DNA of 64,000 nt, taken from assembly GCA_039881145.1 (NCBI GenBank), contig JAYKKI010000090.1:5925501-5989500 (forward strand). The letters run 5' to 3'. This document shows, piece after piece, positions 61,355 to 64,000 of the stretch. Numbering within the stretch: the first letter of the stretch is position 1; each line of letters begins with the position of its first letter. Origin of the DNA: Druceiella hillmani (Eukaryota; Arthropoda; Insecta; Lepidoptera; Hepialidae). Below the pieces are notes generated by a model that saw only the letters and a list, made by a program, of their open reading frames with translations, searched no databases and had not been told where the DNA came from. A program made the translations under genes and the position numbers.

Positions 61355-62045
61355 CGTTCAAGATACGATGAATGGATTTTAAAGTTGTTACACCGACAAG
61401 GGTATATTAGTGAGTTTTAAATATCCGTTCTCGAACTGGAAAAATTACAACGATTACGTCTATTTCAACAAACGATTGTCAGCATCAGAAAAGTAATTAA
61501 TCGTTATTAACTCGCTTAAAGAATATAACATCTATGACATCAATACATAGGTTAATAAAGAAAAGTGTACATCGATTTTTAATTTTCATCGTGTAAACAT
61601 ATCACAACACACATTGTGTGTTACAACAAACATATACACACGCGACACGCGCTCCTAAAAACACAAACACAATGGACGCTAGGTGAAATCGGGGTCAATG
61701 GAAATGTTGACGGGGGAAAATATGACGAGTAGATGGAAATCTGAGCTAAGAAGTTCGTCTCGATGTTAGTTAAGCTATTGAAAACGAAAGGAAAACTTCT
61801 TTTATTTCGACATGAAATGCTGAGTAAAAGTTCCATAGCGTTTCTCCGATTCATAGACTGCACCTGCCCCATCTAACGATAAATTTATATAAGTATGTCT
61901 GTAATACTATCTAAAACATATATTTAATCGTGTGTTAAAATTTTAATTACAGACCCAAAATTATAGATATATAGCGTTTTTCATGGTTTCTATAGTTTGA
62001 AAAAGCAATTTTTTAGATAAACGTTTTGAAGCACTGTTAACTTTT
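61355..62045. other. No gene recognised
   Basis: The minus-strand frame 61621-61872 has no domain, no matching phase and no clear splice sites. No further exon of the host gene is supported. Confidence 0.45.
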
Positions 62046-62051
62046 GGCCAT

Positions 62052-62109
62052 TTTGGAGATCTTTACCATCAACATCAATCACTTGATGTTGATGGTAAAG
62101 ATCTCCAAA
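62052..62109. repeat. 27-bp perfect inverted repeat at LINE truncation point
   Basis: The arm tttggagatctttaccatca followed by acatcaa (62052-62078) and its exact reverse complement at 62083-62109 surround a 4-nt loop (tcac). The right arm is in frame with the LINE that follows (VDGKDLQIIKKL); the left arm is its inverted copy. Confidence 0.9.
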
Positions 62110-63020
62110 TCATTAAAAAACTTACTGAGAACAATGGGCAAACATCAGAGTTAATCAGAACACTTTTTAAAAAGTGTAGATATAAAGAAGAGTGAGACAG
62201 GGCTACATTTCATCCCCTCTTATTTTTAACATCTACTCTGAATTGATTCTTTAAGTATTTGAAGTTTCTTCTGTTGTTTCTGCTAGAAGAAACTTCAACA
62301 ATTAATTAATAGTGATAATTATGGAGTAAAATTAAATACCTTAAAGATAAAGAATATTGTTATCAGTAAAGTACTAAAATAGTTCGAAATTATCGCAGCT
62401 TATATAGAGCAACTCTAAGCAACAAACAGCTTATAGAGAGAGAGAGAGAGAGAGAATCGACAACTTAACCTAACTTGGTCGTAAATTAAACGAGAACTGG
62501 GTTATTGCAAAGAAGCAAAGGCCACGACTTCATTCTTCCAGATAAAAAAGAACTTTTGCAAAAATAAAATGACTCGGAAACTGGCAGTTCGGATTTATAA
62601 GATGCTAAATTTTTTCGACACTTTTATATATTTTTTAAGGCTGCGGGAGAAAACTAAAGCCTTTGAAATGTGGGTATACAGGAAAACATAGCGAATATTC
62701 TGGATAGGCAAGGTTCGAATCGAAGTAGTTCTCCAGCGAATGAGCAAAGATACCGAGATAATAAGACCAATAGAGAAAAGAGAAACTGAATACTTTGGGC
62801 TTGTAATGCGCTACCCAGAAATATGCACTGTACTTTGTCTGATAATACAAGGCATTATAATTGAAAAAAGAAGCTCAGGTTTAAGAAGGATTTCATGAAC
62901 CCAAACTTGAGGGAATGGTTTACAAATCTTCGGCATTCCTTGTCAGAGCTACTGCCAACAAAGTTATTCTTGCCTTATCGGGCAGGGCACAGAAAGGAGG
63001 AGTTATTTAATCAAATCTCA
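62083..63020 (+). mobile_element. 5'-truncated non-LTR retrotransposon relic
   Basis: Plus-strand frames give in order DGKDLQIIKKLTENNGQTSE, then KRVRQGYISSPLIFNIYSEL (a reverse-transcriptase block with RQG...SPLIFN). After a (GA)n run at 62434-62455 come KAFEMWVYRK, IGKVRIEVVLQRM and EYFGLVMRYPE. This is the finger/palm to C-terminal order of insect LINE polymerases. The catalytic YxDD block lies in a deleted or decayed part. Stops and frameshifts are numerous. Confidence 0.7.
62434..62455. repeat. (GA)n microsatellite within the LINE relic
   Basis: About 11 AG dinucleotides. Confidence 0.9.
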
Positions 63021-63024
63021 TTAC

Positions 63025-64000
63025 AAGATCTCAACATAATGTTGAGATCTTATCCAGCGTCGGTGATTTTTTTTGGAAATTGTTTCAAAATGAACCATTC
63101 CATTTTTTTTGTCAACCACTTTTTGATCTTATCCTTTTTTTTCTGCAATTCTTTGTTTTAACTGTATCTAAATGTAGCTTAAAATACAGTTTAGGTTTTT
63201 CGAGTCATGTTTTCTCTTCATAATTACCTAAAAATTAGTATTATGAAATAAGAATAATTTGTTAAGCCCTTCGATCACTATTATTATAAAATTATAAATA
63301 GTTTCGGTTTATCGGAAAAGGTAGTTCTAAAAGTGTTAAGTCTGCCAGATATGTAAAATCAAATGCATAAATTAATAGTTTAGTTATTTTGAATCGCATT
63401 GCTGATCCCAGCCATTTCAAAACTTTTTTATCGTTAGTAATATGGGAGATTATGGGAGATTTTTGACACGTGAATGTATTTCCTTCAGACTACAAATGAG
63501 TCTTCAAAACATAAATATAATTTAACAAATTTTTGCTGAGCTTCATTTCAGTTGTTTATTATCGCACATTTCCAAGTATTCTGATGAATGCAGCCCCTAA
63601 AATTATGATATTTAAGTCCTGTAATCAGTAGGATTAAAAACTTTTAGGATTAAAGTAATTTATAAAGAGAAAAATGCGCAATTAATCATTAACTAAACAT
63701 AAAATATATATCTTTAAAAATGTATTAATCGACCAAGTGTAGTTATTTTAGAATTTCAGTCATATTTATGTCATTAGAATACCTTAAAATTTTTAATCAA
63801 TAATTAGTGAGTAGAAAAATTAATTATTAAAAAAAAATATTGGCCTAGAGATTTAACGTTTACGAATCTTAATCGATTAGATAATAAGGTAGATAATTTA
63901 GAAACTCGCTTGAAAATTTATATTTGCATCGATTCGTTGCATCATTATTGATAAAGTGATAGCCGAAACTTGAAAGTAACTAGTGTTGTACCTAACTAAA
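63025..64000. other. No gene recognised
   Basis: AT-rich DNA to the end of the window. I looked for an upstream exon of the minus-strand gene and found none. Confidence 0.5.

Noticed and set aside
61621..61872. Candidate upstream exon of the minus-strand gene
   Set aside because: No acceptor/donor pair gives the phase required by the exon at 60743-60640, and composition is not protein-like.

Overview
The window looks like insect nuclear DNA. It is strongly AT-rich, with spliceosomal introns, a mariner element, a Tc1-like relic, THAP-domain relics, non-LTR retrotransposon fragments, a tRNA-derived SINE and many short tandem arrays. Some degraded repeats (for example near 33960-34180) resemble repeats I associate with moths and butterflies, so Lepidoptera is my first guess, but the order is not established by anything here. 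There are no bacterial-style genes, and nearly all reading frames of 60-100 codons look like chance or transposon debris.

The backbone is one protein-coding gene on the minus strand. Four exons can be placed, in transcript order: 60743-60640, 53388-53224, 4604-4528 and 3792-3469. Each has an AG acceptor and a GT donor, and the reading phases join exactly: 1/1 across the two large gaps and 0/0 at the last junction. The second exon is 165 nt with phase 1 at both ends, so transcripts with or without it stay in frame. If it is skipped, a single intron of about 56 kb fills most of the window. The encoded stretch has an acidic EEEER segment, a VVWPP segment and a long Pro/Gln/Ser/Tyr-rich linker. 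This recalls the middle part of muscle PDZ-LIM (Zasp/ALP-Enigma) proteins, but no PDZ or LIM domain lies in the window, so the family call is tentative. One further exon-like block, 27429-27529, is on the plus strand and belongs to an unrecognised gene.

The intronic sequence is a record of mobile elements. From left to right: a THAP relic (426-860); a dispersed repeat (1717-2090, second copy 30478-30810); a 240-bp foldback element inside TA repeats (5903-6142); a complete but dead 1.25-kb mariner (6313-7559); a LINE C-terminal fragment (10091-10415); a tandem duplication joined to a MITE (10477-11960); a 44-bp satellite (12573-13210); a SINE (about 13871-14105); 251-bp repeats (14486-15215); a 41-bp array (24588-24780); a 191-bp six-copy satellite (35461-36610); retroelement copies carrying hammerhead-ribozyme-like motifs (28286-28463, 41431-41761, 46484-46830); a second THAP relic (44687-45193); a 205-bp TA-flanked MITE (48981-49185); a LINE 3' tail (49742-49848); a Tc1 relic (51703-52466); LINE relics (56560-57115 and 62083-63020); and a second MITE of the first family (61163-61350).

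The observations most worth following are the hammerhead-like motifs, present in both orientations inside one insertion flanked by a 14-bp target duplication; the symmetric cassette exon; the orphan plus-strand exon; and the twin-priming-like hairpin at the LINE truncation point near 62052-62109.
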